Origin: Rhodamnia argentea
Lineage: Eukaryota; Streptophyta; Magnoliopsida; Myrtales; Myrtaceae
Direction of reading: 5' to 3'
DNA: 64,000 nucleotides
NCBI RefSeq assembly: GCF_020921035.1
Contig: NC_063160.1
Coordinates: 22,904,095-22,968,094 of the forward strand
Below are positions 35,838-48,565 of the stretch, in pieces (within the stretch, counting starts at the first letter, position 1; each line of letters begins with the position of its first letter). The translations under genes were made by a program, and so were the position numbers. The notes under the pieces were generated by a model. It made no database searches, had not been told where the DNA came from, and saw only the letters and a program-made list of their open reading frames with translations.

Positions 35838-37602
35838 GCCAATTCCCATCTCAACTACCCAACTCAAATATAGCCATGCCTACAGATACCACGCCCAAAC
35901 AGCTAATGCGCAGCATGGACCAATATCAACAAGTAATGATGTGTGTGTTTGTGTGTGTTGTTGGGGGTGGGCAGGTGGGGAATGCAAGCAGGCGACTTGA
36001 TGATGAGGATACCGCGGTCAGATCTGACTCCAAGAAATCAAAGCACGCACTTTCTCCAGTAGATCAAACTTAATAGGAAATTACAAAAAGTGACTAGCTT
36101 CAGATGTGTTGCCGCCTCTTTCCTACAATGACATCCACGGAAGTTTATTCTACTTCTTCACCGAAGTTCGGCTCTAGCATTCGGACATTAGCTCAAACAT
36201 CAAGAATGGATCTTTAGTATTTCAAGTTTCAGACTACTGCAGGATAGAACATCAGAATACTCCTTTTCCGAATGGAAGGATAGATGAAAGACGATCAAAA
36301 TTCAAAATTCAAATGCTACGCAAGATTATTCATTACTGAAATCTGACTCACAAAGAAAACAAAACCTTACTCAGGTAATTACCCTGGCAGAGAACAAGGA
36401 ACAAAGTTCCTCACCAGGGGATTTTCATGACTGATCACACTATAGATGTCCACTTGCCCATTTATCAACAATAGCAAGCAAGGTGGCAAGACAACGACAT
36501 GACAAACTACAAACAAGCCCCATCATATACAGAGATGTGACCCCAGCACTTAACTAAGAATAAATATTGCCATGCCAGGAAGACAGTAAGAGGTAAAAAT
36601 CCACTGCTTCTTTAACTAAAATCAGCCTCCACCTGAAACCAGTAACCACGCAACACCAAAATCTCAAATTTGCTCCTTCTAAGCAAGCAAAAGATGCAGG
36701 CGGGTAGGCAGGATCGAGCCATTTATATCAAGATACCCGGCCCCATCACAGCAGTATCTTCAAAGAAATGGATCAAAAGGTTTAAACCTGACTTACCAGT
36801 TTCGGATGAAGAAAGTTTAGAGTCTTTTAACACTTGGAATGGAATGGAAGGACATTTTTTTTTTTAACAACTATACGGAGAAAGACATCTACACAGAAAT
36901 AATGAGAAAATGAAGACGACTGGTAGCAGACAGTAGACAGTATACATAATTCAAGTCATGTCCGTGTAGACTGCCAAGTTCAAGTATTAACTGCACAAAA
37001 GATCGTCATATTCTTCCTTCCTTTAGACAATGTAAAAACAAATCGCATTCAACTTTAATCATCTCACCAGAACACTTTCAAAAGTTATATTCAAAGTTCT
37101 ATAAGGCCCACTGGAAGTGTAACTTGTTTCAAAAGATTATCTTTCAAGGCTGTGCATAATTTTTAGCTGACATTTATACATAGTCCTGCATCCATGATTT
37201 CAAAACCATTTACACATTTCACAACACCGATTGCATGTATAACTAAGTGCCATTAGCACGCCAGTGCGCTACTACACAGAGACAAATAAAAGCATAGGAC
37301 AAAAGGGAGGACATCAATTCTCTATATTATAACAGAAGATAAATTTCTTGAAATTCTAGACACTTCAAGGATCGGATTTCTTACTTCCTCACCAATTCTT
37401 TTTTTCTGACCAAAAACTACTTGAACCAACTCATAAAAATATATTCTCAATGTTACACATGGGATGACTGAATGTCCATGGGGAAACCCGAAAGGCCTCG
37501 AGTTCTTCAACTTATCTGCCGTCATATGGACATGCACAAAAATTTGTTGAAAAGGGAGGAACACCTCAACGTTGAAGAAACTATGGATATGCAGTTCATA
37601 TC
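35838..37602. other. Spacer and probable 3' UTR of the BAR-domain gene
   Basis: No gene is recognised in 1.7 kb of AT-rich sequence. A TGTGTG-type simple stretch lies at 35939-35960. The part adjacent to 37603 is expected to be the 3' UTR of the minus-strand BAR-domain gene. Confidence 0.3.
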
Positions 37603-40600
37603 TCATTCATCTCTCACAGAACCAGGCTGATAGGCAGCAACAGCTGAAACTGGTTTGATGTTCGCTATAGAAATAGGAGTTAATGGAGGCGAAGATACTT
37701 CTTCCACTTTTTCTAAAAGTTGTTGGGACTCCGCTGTCTTGGTCACTTTGATTCCTATTGCTCTTTGACTACTTGAAGGTATGGAAAAACTTCGAGGCAT
37801 ATTCAACGGAGGAGGTGGAAGTGGAGACGCTGCTGAGGGTATTCTACTGTTTGCAGAACCCTCCGGATTTCTGGGCACTAATAGAGCAGAGTGACCAATG
37901 AATACAGAAGATTTGACTGGCTTCATAGCCAGATTTCCGGGTGGTCTAGGAAGCTCATGAAGCTCACTTATCCTTGGAGAAGAAACAAGAGGAGGTGAAG
38001 CAGTAGGGGATGCTTTTGGAGATGATGAAGGCTGAGCAGAGCGTGGAAGTACTCCAGAAACCAGTTGGACTTCATGAGAAGGAAAGATGGGACCACTTGC
38101 ATTTAGGACAGGCTTCTTAGGCATAGGTGTCAGCGGACCAGAGAAGGCTTGCCTTTTGACTTTTTCTGCATTATACACAGGTCCCTCCATCAGAGGAGGA
38201 GGCAATTGGCCAAAACCATTGTGACTACTAGTGCTCTCTCTGACTTCTGGTACAGCTTTTAGGTCTTGCTTTCTTATCTCCAATGGAGAAGAGTGCCACA
38301 AATTTGGGTTCTGTCCACTAACGCCGGCTGGCCGAGACCGTGGAGCTGAATAATTTGTTCTTGAAGGAAGATTCTTCACATCAACAGGAGTAGGCAACAC
38401 GTACGAGTTGGACTTTGGCGTAGATAATTGCTGCACGTGTCTTGCTTTTTCAGCAGGATCAAACTTCTTCTCAGGAATTATTGGAGCTGAATGGCTGCCC
38501 ATTTTGTATTCTCTACCAAGGACATCCCCTTGGCTTTTTTCAATATTCACCTGCTATAAGAGATAATGAATAGAATTAGTACTAAAAAAAAAAAAAGGCA
38601 TTGGTCAGACAAATAAACTAACAAAAGAATAATTCACTAGTTTACAAACCGAAGGATACAGATCTGATCAATCCGTCCTATGATTCGCTGGACCTTAAGC
38701 ATTCGCCAGCTTAGTTTGCAAGCATTAACATCCAGTTCATTTTGCCAATTAAATTCTAAACTCCCCTCACTTATATATATCTATCTATATATATATATAC
38801 TGTGCGTTTTATCAGTCACGACGATCGACTCCTAACAAAAAGAACTCAGCTGCATTGTTACCTCTGCACCTTCCGCAGTAGGGCTTTGAAAATATGAAAG
38901 GTTCACATCGTCCACCTGGTTTGTCACATGAAATGTCATGTTAAAATAGCACGCTTAAACAGCTTGACTGTCCTCCATTGGGGAAAAAACAGAGGAGTAA
39001 AGCAGGAAAATACCAGAGTCTACAAAATGATATAAAATGAGAAAATAATAAACTGGAAGCACATTGTAAGGAGAAAGTCAAGTGGGAAGAGCTCAATAAT
39101 ATTAAAGACCTTATCATCTGTCCAACAAATAAAACAGCATGCCAATTGGGCATAGAAGTTTCAAATTCCAAAAACGATCTTATAAGTGCTACCAGAACCA
39201 GTCTCGTGTGATATGCATTTCTGCTAGCATAGATAGTGGCACCAATGGAACCATTTTGACTGGTTAAACCATGAGCTGGTCGGTTAATAAGTTCATGCTC
39301 CCACGATAACCAACAAAGTGGGAGGGGGTCAAAAAGAGAGAAGGTCATTTTTTATGTGGGATCAAATCAGATGCTGACCTCCATTGAATTCTTTGATTGC
39401 CAACCGACATTCAGGCCCTGAGAATCTCGTCTGTAGTCAAAACTTGATTCCCCGTCTTGTTTAGCATCATAGACATCTGCACTGTCATCTTCACCATCTT
39501 CACCGTCGTCTTCAAGTCCACTAAATTGGTAATCAATATGCTGCTCCTCTGTAACCATTCTGACATGAGGTTCAACTGCCTCGAGGGATTTTAGACCCTT
39601 CCGGAAAAAATTTAGCTGCATGATGGGTAAATAGGCAAAGAGTGTTGTCGGCAAGCATTGATCCATCAGGGTAAAAAAACATCATGAGAGTAAAATCTGC
39701 AGTGTTCAGAGAGATCCCCTTCAGACCTGAGCAGCATGGTGGCGGGCTGCCTGAGTTAGAAGACTCCGACACTGCCCTTGCTTCAACGATTTTAAACGAA
39801 AAACACATAGTGTTGCCTCCTCTTCACATTCATCATGCGCTCTTTGTATTTGCTGCAAACTGAAACTTTCAACTTTCCCACTCTTCGACTTTCCTTTTTC
39901 CCTCTGTTGCGTCATCATAAATTCGTATACATCTCTGAAGACCCACACAACATTCAGAATACAATTGTATCAGGGAATAGAACTTAGTACAGAAAAGATG
40001 AGGACCTTTTCTCGTCGCATTGTCTCTTCATCTCCTGCAAAAGCAAATAAGAGATATTCTAGTTAACACTGAAAGCTAACATGTTTAGATAATATGGCTT
40101 GGTATTCAACCTATCACAATATGAATAAACCCTCAGAGCAAGATCAGAGGTAAACCACTGAAAGTTCTCCACAAAGCTATGCACAAGTGAAGCCAACATA
40201 GCCACAACTAACAACTCTTCCCCTCATTCTTCCAACAGTTCAACATCTTTTAAAAGGTCAACACGAAATTTGAAAAAAGAAAGAGAAGAAACCAATGAAT
40301 TTCCAAGAGCAGGATGGAACAAGGACCATAATTCAGCTAACTGCCAAGCATCTATATCCAACCATTTGACAACTTGAGCATAAAAGAAAAGGGACCACTC
40401 CGGGGTATGAAGTAAGGCATCTATATGGTAGCAAACAATTTCTCAAGTGAACAATTGACGAATAAATCCACTTAATGTGATCTCAAGTGCATGAGGGAGC
40501 ACCCAAAAAAATCATTCCATTGTAGGAACAGGAAAATGCACATTCAAAGAGCAATAAAAAGATTGATCAAAGGATGACTTGATGACATGAATCAAAAACA

Positions 40601-43541
40601 AATGTCGAAGAAAATAAGGACAACAATGGTAATCTGCCATAACTATCCAAGGTACATTAATGAAAGTATAAACATTAACAGAGAACACTAAATAACCATA
40701 AAAAATAAACAAAGCAAGGACGGGAAGATAGAAGAAGGCCATAAAAGGATGGACAAGGGTAAAATACAAACCTCGACAGTCCGAAGTTCATTGAAAAGAG
40801 ATTCTGATGGATTTATAATTGTCAAGATTATATGAGAACGCTGGTAGAAACAAAATAAATAGTCACTTCCAGGCTGAGGTAAGAGATTACTCAATATATA
40901 TATATATCTCCTAAAGAAGTCTGCTTACATAGTTGTCGATAAGTTTTTGAAGTTCAAACTGGGCTTGTCCCAGCATTGACAGAACTCTACCTGCACATGA
41001 TTGATCAGCAGTAATAAAAGAATCTATCACATTCAGAAGAATTCAGACTTAAGTAAAAAAAAATTCACTCTTTGGACACTAATGAACTATGACTAATTTG
41101 CCTTTTTGGAAACATAAAAGATAAGTTTTGCATGTTGATTTTCTGGTAATGAGTGAACTCATGCATTTGCCTCATCTTCAATATCTTCGTGCATTTGCCT
41201 CATTTTCAATATCTTCTTAATTTGTAAAGTTAACTTAACTAGTGCTTACGGACACACGAGGACTAACAAGAGAAATTGCCGATGTTGCATAAACTTTTTC
41301 ACTCACCAGTCTCTCCATCACCGTGTGAAGTTTTCTCCAAGAGACAAGTACCCATTTCCTGCAGCGACTCTGAGAACTCTGGGATCATAGATTGATTTAA
41401 ATAGGATTCTATTAAAAGCAGCTAGGAAAAAGAAATAGTCTGCCACAGTGACATGGTTTATAATTCATCTGTGATCTAAAAAAAGAGATTAAACATGCTT
41501 CTTCATCTACTCTCTTTAAGCCTAGTGAAAGTCATTAAAATTGCAACTTTTCTTACTATTTTGCAGCAGTAAACATCGTGCAAGAATGCAAATTCATGCT
41601 AAGAGTTCCAGGATAGGCAGTCTGACATAAATTAATCATGAGGGACTGGAGCTATATGATTAGGAAGGCATCAATGGCATGTGTTATTGTTGGAATAAGA
41701 TTTCCCTAAGCTAGCATGTCACTAGCGGCAGATAATGGAAATTTTTCAACAAACCCATGAGGGATCCAAAATCATATGGTCCACATTTGAATATGCTGGA
41801 CAATCTAGCTGGACCTCCAAACGCTCTATAGCATCTCAATTAACTACACTTTGGATATACATTGAGCATTACCACAAATTATGGACTACAAGAGCTACAG
41901 TAACTAAGATGCAAACAGCTGCTCAAGTTTTGAAGAACACATGTGGAAAAAACAGAAACTAATTCTACCATATGCGCTGTTTGCTGTTGCAGCAGCAGCC
42001 GAGAGCAAGCTATCATAGCAATTTCTCATCGCTTGCATGTCCTGCAAGGTGAAGGTAAGAAAAACCAGAATATGATAAATAAGATGAGTTCCAAATATCG
42101 TATAACATATTACAACTCCGAAAGTAACTATGTAGCATCTCCATGCAACTTCTCAAATCAGATCCAACATCTGCCCGAACATATCCCAATCCCACCATTA
42201 ACACGCTATAGGCTTCAAGACAAACAAAGCAAGGTACGAAGCTTGGGCCACGTTGTGTAGTAAGAGAATTAATCTGAATCAATCTCATATAAGATATCTT
42301 CAACCCAATAAAACTCCCTCAGCAAATGCATTGTGAGAGAAGAAGCCAAAAATGAACCTTAACAAGTACACGCAGCATTCTTCCAACTTCATTTAAATTG
42401 AAAAACGTAATTTCTCACAAACATAGCTCCAATTGGGAGAAGCAGTTATATGGTCCAAACTCAATTATGACACAGTGCCGAAACAAATACTTTTATGCTA
42501 AGCGATTAGGAAGAACGACGCTGCTACTATTTCCACAAAAGAAGGAAGAGGACAAGGACTTAAGTGAGGTGGACTCTTATGGCAATTCTCAGGTGTTTCA
42601 GATTTGAGTACAGTGCAACAGTTCCTTAAAAACATGAACAAGTATTAATCAGAAGCTACACTATGTACTAAAAAAATCCAAGCCAAGAGCATTTCTTCAG
42701 TGTTCCAAGCTTTTGTACAAATGGCTTTCTCCAAATAAAAATAAAAAGTCACCAGAAAAAATACCAAAAGATGAATACACGCGAATACCATAACACAAGC
42801 TAGACACAAAGGAAAAAACTCTTGCCTTGTCCCATCCAGTTGGTGTTTGCACCAGTCCACCGCCAAACACTTTTACGACCACTTCTTACCTCAAAACCAG
42901 CCTTAACAAATGGATCCAAGGACCTAGTGACACCATATCAAAGCCTCCAAAGCTACGTATATCTCGTATGTGAAACGATGTGGAGAGATCAATGAAAGCC
43001 AGTTACTTCATTCTGACAATTTGCAAGGAACTCCAGCTTTATTAAACAATTCTTATCAAATTCCACTGTCCAGAAAAAGAAGGGGCTACATTTACATCAG
43101 CACCTTTCCCTCTAGTACTCTGTACTCAGTCCTAGGCCTTCATCAACGACGCCCCCAACTTGCACAATCTCAATTGACCATCTATTCAAAGTACGATTTT
43201 TACTAATTATAGAATTACGTCACAGAGAAAGGCGCAAAAACTGTGCAAATACAATGAACTTCTCGCGCCATTGCTCTTTCAGAGAGAGAGGGGGGGGGAT
43301 GTGCTTCCAAACTTCCATGAAATCATCTTTGAGAAAATCAATTAAGAATTAAACCACGCAGCACTATCCCCGCAATCACCGATCACATTCCAGAAATGGA
43401 AAGAAAAACTTCAAAAAAGAGTACCTTCGATGCCTGAGCGAGTTCATCGAGCTGAGCTGAAGGCGGAAACTCCAGCTTCTCCTTCTGATCGTTCTTGTGG
43501 AGTGCGGCGAATCTCCGAAGCTTCCCAAGAGAAGACTTCAT
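37603..43541 (-). CDS. At2g33490-like BAR-domain, proline-rich protein, 622 aa
   Basis: Ten exons in transcription order: 43425-43541, 41969-42041, 41307-41378, 40929-40990, 40772-40840, 40006-40034, 39727-39934, 39379-39615, 38862-38915 and 37603-38550. They total 1869 bases with matching phases. The protein begins MKSSLGKLRRFAALHKND. Residues about 30-250 form an AH/BAR-type coiled-coil (CYDSLLSAAAATANSAYEFS, LLEKTSHGDGETGRVLSMLG, SLLTQAARHHAAQLNFFRKG) expected to bind and bend membranes. An acidic linker follows (GLEDDGEDGEDDS), then a Pro/Ser-rich disordered tail with several PPLxSSPR-like stretches and a conserved end around LLEKVEEVSSPPLTPIS. Domain order and length match the Arabidopsis 'hydroxyproline-rich glycoprotein family' protein At2g33490, whose role is poorly defined. 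Exon 6 uses a less usual GTCCTC donor. Confidence 0.92.
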
Positions 43542-45009
43542 TGCCGACGAAACCCTAGCCCGACGAAGCTCCTTATGTCGAAAACCAAAGGTCTACGACA
43601 GAGAGATTCCGACTCGCACTCAAAGCCTTCTCAAACTCCACCTGAGAATCCTCAGAGCCCGTAACAAAAGAGAGAGAAAAAAAATCCGATGCCTAAATCA
43701 GCGAATCCCGCCAATCGAACGAGGAATCACGGTGACGCAACCATCGACATTGAAGCGAGCGAGAGAGAGCTCGTCGCTGTTGCTCTTGTTGCGCAGTCAA
43801 AAGAGAGGAGAGAGGAGAGAGAAGGAGAGGGGAAGATTGACGAGAAAAACGGGAAGAGTGAGGGAAATTAACGGGGTTGGGGGTGGGGGAGGAGGAGCGA
43901 AGCGAAGGTGGGGGATCGTACTAACGTCACTCGCGAGAGTGAGAAGGCACCCTCTCGCGAGGCGACACGTGTCCTCACGGGTGGGGGCAGCAGCGTAAAT
44001 CCGCCCGATGACGCATCCTGGAACGCCGTAACGCCGTAATCCAATGGATGACGGTGTTCACCCAGGAGGGGAAGTGTACGGTGACGGTGGATGGAGAGAG
44101 AGAGACGGGGGGACAGTACCGGTCAAAGTACGTAGAGAGAGAGAGAGAGAGAGATGGATAAGCCGGTCAAAGTCGCATAATTTGCAAACAACGGCGGGGT
44201 TTTTAATTGGACCGGGGGGAAAAGATATTTTAAGTACAAAGACCACTTTTGATTTTGACCAGATTTCTATAACCAACATGGGGGAGGTTGAAACCTAGAT
44301 TGCGTAATTAGGTGGCGTGTCCCATACCTTAAATGAACATTTTCTGACCAAAAAGCAAGGACAAACTACTTGTGAACATTTAAGGTTTTGCCTTTTCCTT
44401 TTTCGAAATTGGCCTTTTAGGAGGGATCCGGAAGTTGCTCGTTCAATGTGTAGATCCATACGGATGGAGCGCAGCTCGATTGGGGAAGCGTTCTTGACAT
44501 TATTGATTGATCGGATCTTGTCCCCCAACATATTTTGCGTAATCGGGTCCTTACACTATATGTATATTCCTTTTCCGGTCAAGTTGGTCCTTTGGTGAAA
44601 ATTACGGACAGAGACATTGACGTGACCAGTAAATACCCACATGCCATGCGTGGTGTTTAACAAATAAATCAGTAATTTATGTATAGAGAATATGAAAAAA
44701 TCAAATAAATATCACCATTTTACGAGGAAAGAAAAATTAATTAATACATAAGTAAATAAAAAGACAGACCAAAAAAAGGCGAGGTGTCGCCCAATGTCGA
44801 GAGTCTTTCGATGCCAACAGCCATTTGCCAAAGGTCATGCGACCCCGAATAAGGCCATGATCGCACGACACTATAATCAAATGATAGGGATTGCCAGAGC
44901 CCAGGTTAGATTCGACGCTATTAATCAACTTTGATTTTTCTTACCGTAACCTAATGCCTTATATTGTCAGGCTATATATTCAATTTTAACAACCTTTCAA
45001 ACAAAGGGA
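43542..45009. other. Intergenic region upstream of the BAR-domain gene
   Basis: This contains the BAR-gene leader and promoter (GA-rich, AGAGAGGAGAGAGGAGAGAG around 43800). A (GA)n microsatellite lies at about 44133-44154, the rest is anonymous sequence, and AT content rises after 44640. No gene is supported; the open frame at 43495-43998 is antisense to exon 1 plus purine-rich promoter DNA. Confidence 0.4.
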
Positions 45010-45450
45010 AAGTGACACAAATAGTCATTGACTTTTAGTCCAATATACAATATGATCTCTGAACTTTTTATTTGACTAAAATGGTCCTTGAACTTTAGCT
45101 CGGTGTGCATCATGATCCTTGAACTTTCAATTTGTTTAATGTGATCCCCGAACTTTTAAAACATGTTCAATTTAGTCCCGAACTATAAGAAAATACTCAA
45201 AATCGTCCCTAAACTTTATTTGGCGGAAGAGCTACATTGAACATCTTCCTATAATTTGGGAACTAAGTTGAACATGTTTCAAAAGTTCATGGACCATTTT
45301 GATCAAGTTAAAAGTTCGGGGACCACATTGTATATCGGATTAAAGTTCACTTAATTCAAAGATCATATTTGTCAAATGAAAGGTTTATGGATCACATTAC
45401 ATATTATATTAAAGTTCAAAGATCATTTGTATTATTATCTCTTAAATAAA
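45010..45450. repeat. Foldback/MITE-like element (GAACTTT repeats)
   Basis: The left half repeats words such as ATGATC(C/T)(C/T)TGAACTTT with a period of about 40-45 bases. The right half carries the same words in reverse complement (AAAGTTC..GGACCA, AAAGTTCAAAGATCATTTG). The centre is near 45225-45235. The outer ends GACACAAATAGTCATTGACT and AAAGTTCAAAGATCATTTGT pair imperfectly. No coding capacity; exact termini and TSD are not resolved. Confidence 0.55.
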
Positions 45451-48071
45451 TTAGTGTATATTCAATTTCAACATGGTATTAATCGACTTTGATTTTTCCA
45501 TATATCATTTTCGCCCGTTAATGAGTTCTGCTTTTCGTCCCTTGTCCTCGCATGCTACGGAGTTCTGCACTTTCTTAAGATCAAAACGATGGCCCACTCC
45601 GTTTTAATAGCGCTTTGTGCAAGTTTTGCTATCGCTTTGTGCGTCCACGTAATTACAAAGGCAAAGGTCGTCCGCTTGGGTTGACCTCGACAAAGTGCAA
45701 AGAAAGTCGATCAATTTGAACATCTCGAAACTAGTCATTTTCTTCCTCCAAAATTAAAACCAACTCCTTCATATCGAACGGGACGCCCTTCGGACGATAC
45801 TTGACGATGCAAGTTTAAAGCTAAATACGATTAAGTGCACTCATATTTCTGTCAACCATGAATGTGAATGTCAACTCAATTTTAGACTTTTCAATTTAAT
45901 CCTAAATTTTTAAGCTAGATTTCAATGTAATCATTCTAGTCGAGTTTTCGCGAAAATTCATTGACATGAAGGTCCAGTCATCGCCATTCGTCCTACGTGG
46001 CACATCGTCACGTCACCGATTTAACGCGTAAATTCACCGGAAAGAAGTACATTGCAACTTCGAGCAAAAATTTAGGATTGATCGAATCAAAAAGTTTAGG
46101 ACTAGATCGTCATCATCCGTACAATAAATTTACGATCGATCGAATAATTTTCTCGATGCCGACAAGTTTGGCGTGATCAAACAAACAATCAAGGATTGAG
46201 ATAGCACCCCAAATCTCGAGATGATCCCACGATGCGAGCACACCTTACGAGGACGGAGCATTTTTACTTACTATATAGACGGTCAAAGGTTAGATTTTCC
46301 TTGGTGACAAAGAAATGGGGAGACTTCTAGAAGCATCCGCGATGAAAAAAAAGGGGGGAAATTCTGTCTTGCTTTGAACGCCGGGAACGCGAGTCAAACC
46401 GCCTGATATCAATGACTTATTGAACGAACTGAGCTAACCTAACAAGCAAGTGAATGTGGAGAAGAATTTCCAACTTTGATTGAACTTTCGAGCGGCTTGA
46501 TTCATAGATGGGTGGGGAAAAGATGGACATAGAAAATGAGGAGTTGGTGGTCAACGTGTAACCGAATCAGAGAAATCAAATCTTATCGAAAACGGCCTGT
46601 TAAGTGGCAAACTATCGAAAAGCAAATTAAGTGAGTATGGTCCTCTTGCGAAGATCTTTCGATCGAGCGATCATGTATTTGATTCGAACGTTTATGTCCG
46701 ATTATCTATATAGCTAGAGCGTCTCTCAAGCAACACAACTTTGAATATCGAACAGGTCACGATCGTCCGTAAAAGGTTCGAATTCCTATCGTTTCAAATG
46801 AACAAACGGAGAAAAAAGAAAAGAAAAGGTATTTTTCACACCAAGAAGACGTCCTTTTCTATTCTAAGAGATGCCGACGACCAGAAGTGGGAAAAGGAAT
46901 TCAAAGTCCAAAAAGAGATGCAAGCAAGGGCAACCGTAGCTTACAACATACGAACGAATTTTGATTTTCTGTCGAGCATCCATGGACAGCAATGCGATGG
47001 TGTGAAGAGACTACCTGGCAATTACTCTCTCTTTCACCTTGTTGTATAAGTCCGACTCCTAATCTTTTAATTTCTTTTGGACCATATGTTAAGATTTTAA
47101 TTTGATTCCTCTTAACTTGCGTCGGAAGAAGCCCAAAAGTTCATGAAGCATTACTCCTTGGACGCCGGCGACCCGATCAAAGCTGCGTTGTCTCTGATTA
47201 TTTGGCTTTTGATGGTGGACAGCCTCTCCCCTCTAAGGTTAGCAGAGGTGGGATGGCAGAGAATTTACAACTACGTAGGCGACGGAGGTCATCTATTCAA
47301 ATCTCACAAATTGCGTGCAAAGCCGCTTTGAGCCAAGGTCATTTGCACGCCTGCACTTAACCAGTTCATCGGACTTACTTTGCATCGACATGGTCATTCA
47401 AGTGGTCGAATCTTCGATTTGTGCACCCGCGTTTATTGGTAAATTCGATTGTAAAAGCTTTTTCGTGCTAATTGCATACAAAGTAAAGTCTGGCGCAAAG
47501 ATCTTGACCACCGAATTAAGTACACCCCCACCGAAATTAAAAGTGTTCAATCGTTTCTAATTCTAAGACAAGAATCGATGCTTCCCACCCCATTTAGAAA
47601 CAGCCACTTAGAATAGATAAGAAATATGCGCAAACCTTCCCTGCAACAGACGACTTGTCTTTTCATCTTTTCTTTTTTGCTTTTCCTTTTCTCCATTTTT
47701 TTTCGGAAGGAATTTCTCTTTGTTCCTCTGCGGCTAAAACGGCAAAGCCCGGCGAAGGCTCCGATGTTCATTTCATCCAAAAACGAAAGAGACTGTTGTA
47801 TTGTCGTTTCAATGGGAAGACTTCTTTTTTTTCCCTGGTCAAAAGGGACTGGTTCTGTTCTTCACGGTGGACGGGCAACAGAGAGCTAACGTGAAAACTA
47901 AATGAAACAGTAGCAGAACCGCCATTGGAGAACGGAACGGAACAGAACAGACAGGTTGGATACGTGACTAAGTACGGATGAGGTAAAAGGGGGCAAAAAA
48001 AAATAATAATAACAAGAAAGGGGTGAATTAAAAGAAAGAAATTTGGTGGGCTTGCAAGTATAAATAAATAT
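45451..48071. other. Long intergenic stretch without a supported gene
   Basis: 2.6 kb with no recognised protein. Open frames at 46741-47049 and 47143-47331 lack ATG-based, family-like or splice-supported structure. A tRNA-like segment at 46370-46445 is listed separately. Confidence 0.3.
46370..46445 (-). ncRNA. tRNA-like segment / possible SINE head (weak)
   Basis: On the minus strand the sequence reads GGTTAGCTCAGTTCG, a good match to the Pol III A box (TRGCNNAGYNNG). About 50 bases on it has GGCGTTCAAAGC, a degenerate B box, followed by a CCCCCCTTTTTTTT run. The D, anticodon and acceptor stems do not close convincingly, so a functional tRNA is unlikely; a tRNA-derived retroposon fragment is possible. 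Confidence 0.22.
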
Positions 48072-48207
48072 TAGGGGTGATCAAGACGGACTGGTCAAAC
48101 CATGAACGCCGGTCCAGTTTCCAATTTCATAAAATTAAAATCTGGTAATTTTCAATCCAGTTTTCGATTTTTGGGTGGGATTGGATCGGGAACCGATCAC
48201 CTAACCA
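48072..48207. repeat. Short hAT-like MITE fragment (weak)
   Basis: The left end TTAGGGGTGATCAAGACGG and the right end in reverse complement TTAGGTGATCGGTTCCCG share a TTAGG..TGATC terminus. The interior contains GGTCCAGTTTCC/ATCCAG-type words. No target duplication was confirmed. Confidence 0.35.
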
Positions 48208-48439
48208 AACATGACCGAATCAAGCCCACGTGACCAACTCGTGATGCGTCAAAAGTCCACATAAATAATTGACAAGAAAGGCAATAATACATGAAGAGAA
48301 AATTGCTTTACAGTTTAAAATAAATCAAGGGAACAAAAAAAAAAAAAAAAAAAGAAACCCTCGACTAGATTTTGCAAGCTCGCCCCTTGACAACGGGTAA
48401 TTTTCGTTTTCTCTCCTCTAGCTTTTCCCCGCGGGAAAA

Positions 48440-48565
48440 TCACGTGGTTTTGTTAAATGACCTACGAGGGCTACAAGAAGAGACGTGCAAGAGGCTTCTC
48501 ATCCCCCCTGCCGGACCGTGTCTGGGTACCCTGAATCGTCTTCTTTTCCTCGACTTCTTTGGCAC
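48440..48565 (-). CDS. Probable last exon of the MGCGVSRF protein gene (basic C-terminus)
   Basis: On the minus strand a GGCAG acceptor is followed by 41 codons and TGA: VPKKSRKRRRFRVPRHGPAG, continuing GMRSLLHVSSCSPRRS. A basic RRxFR stretch followed by G-x-M-x-x-LL-V-x-SC resembles, as far as I recall, the C-terminal exon of small plant MGCG-type proteins. It is the only such exon downstream of 50246. The acceptor leaves this frame in phase 0, whereas the obvious donor of exon 1 is phase 1. Either a less canonical donor is used (GTCGAC at 50247-50252, phase 0), a small exon is missing, or the join is broken. Confidence 0.4.
   Translation of the reverse strand: MPKKSRKRRRFRVPRHGPAGGMRSLLHVSSCSPRRSFNKTT

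Noticed and set aside
43495..43998. 167-codon plus-strand frame rich in Arg/Glu
   Set aside because: Antisense to exon 1 of the BAR-domain gene and its purine-rich promoter; low complexity.
46741..47331. Frames of 102 and 62 codons in the long intergenic region
   Set aside because: The longer starts with a non-ATG codon, has no recognisable domain, and no splice or promoter support.
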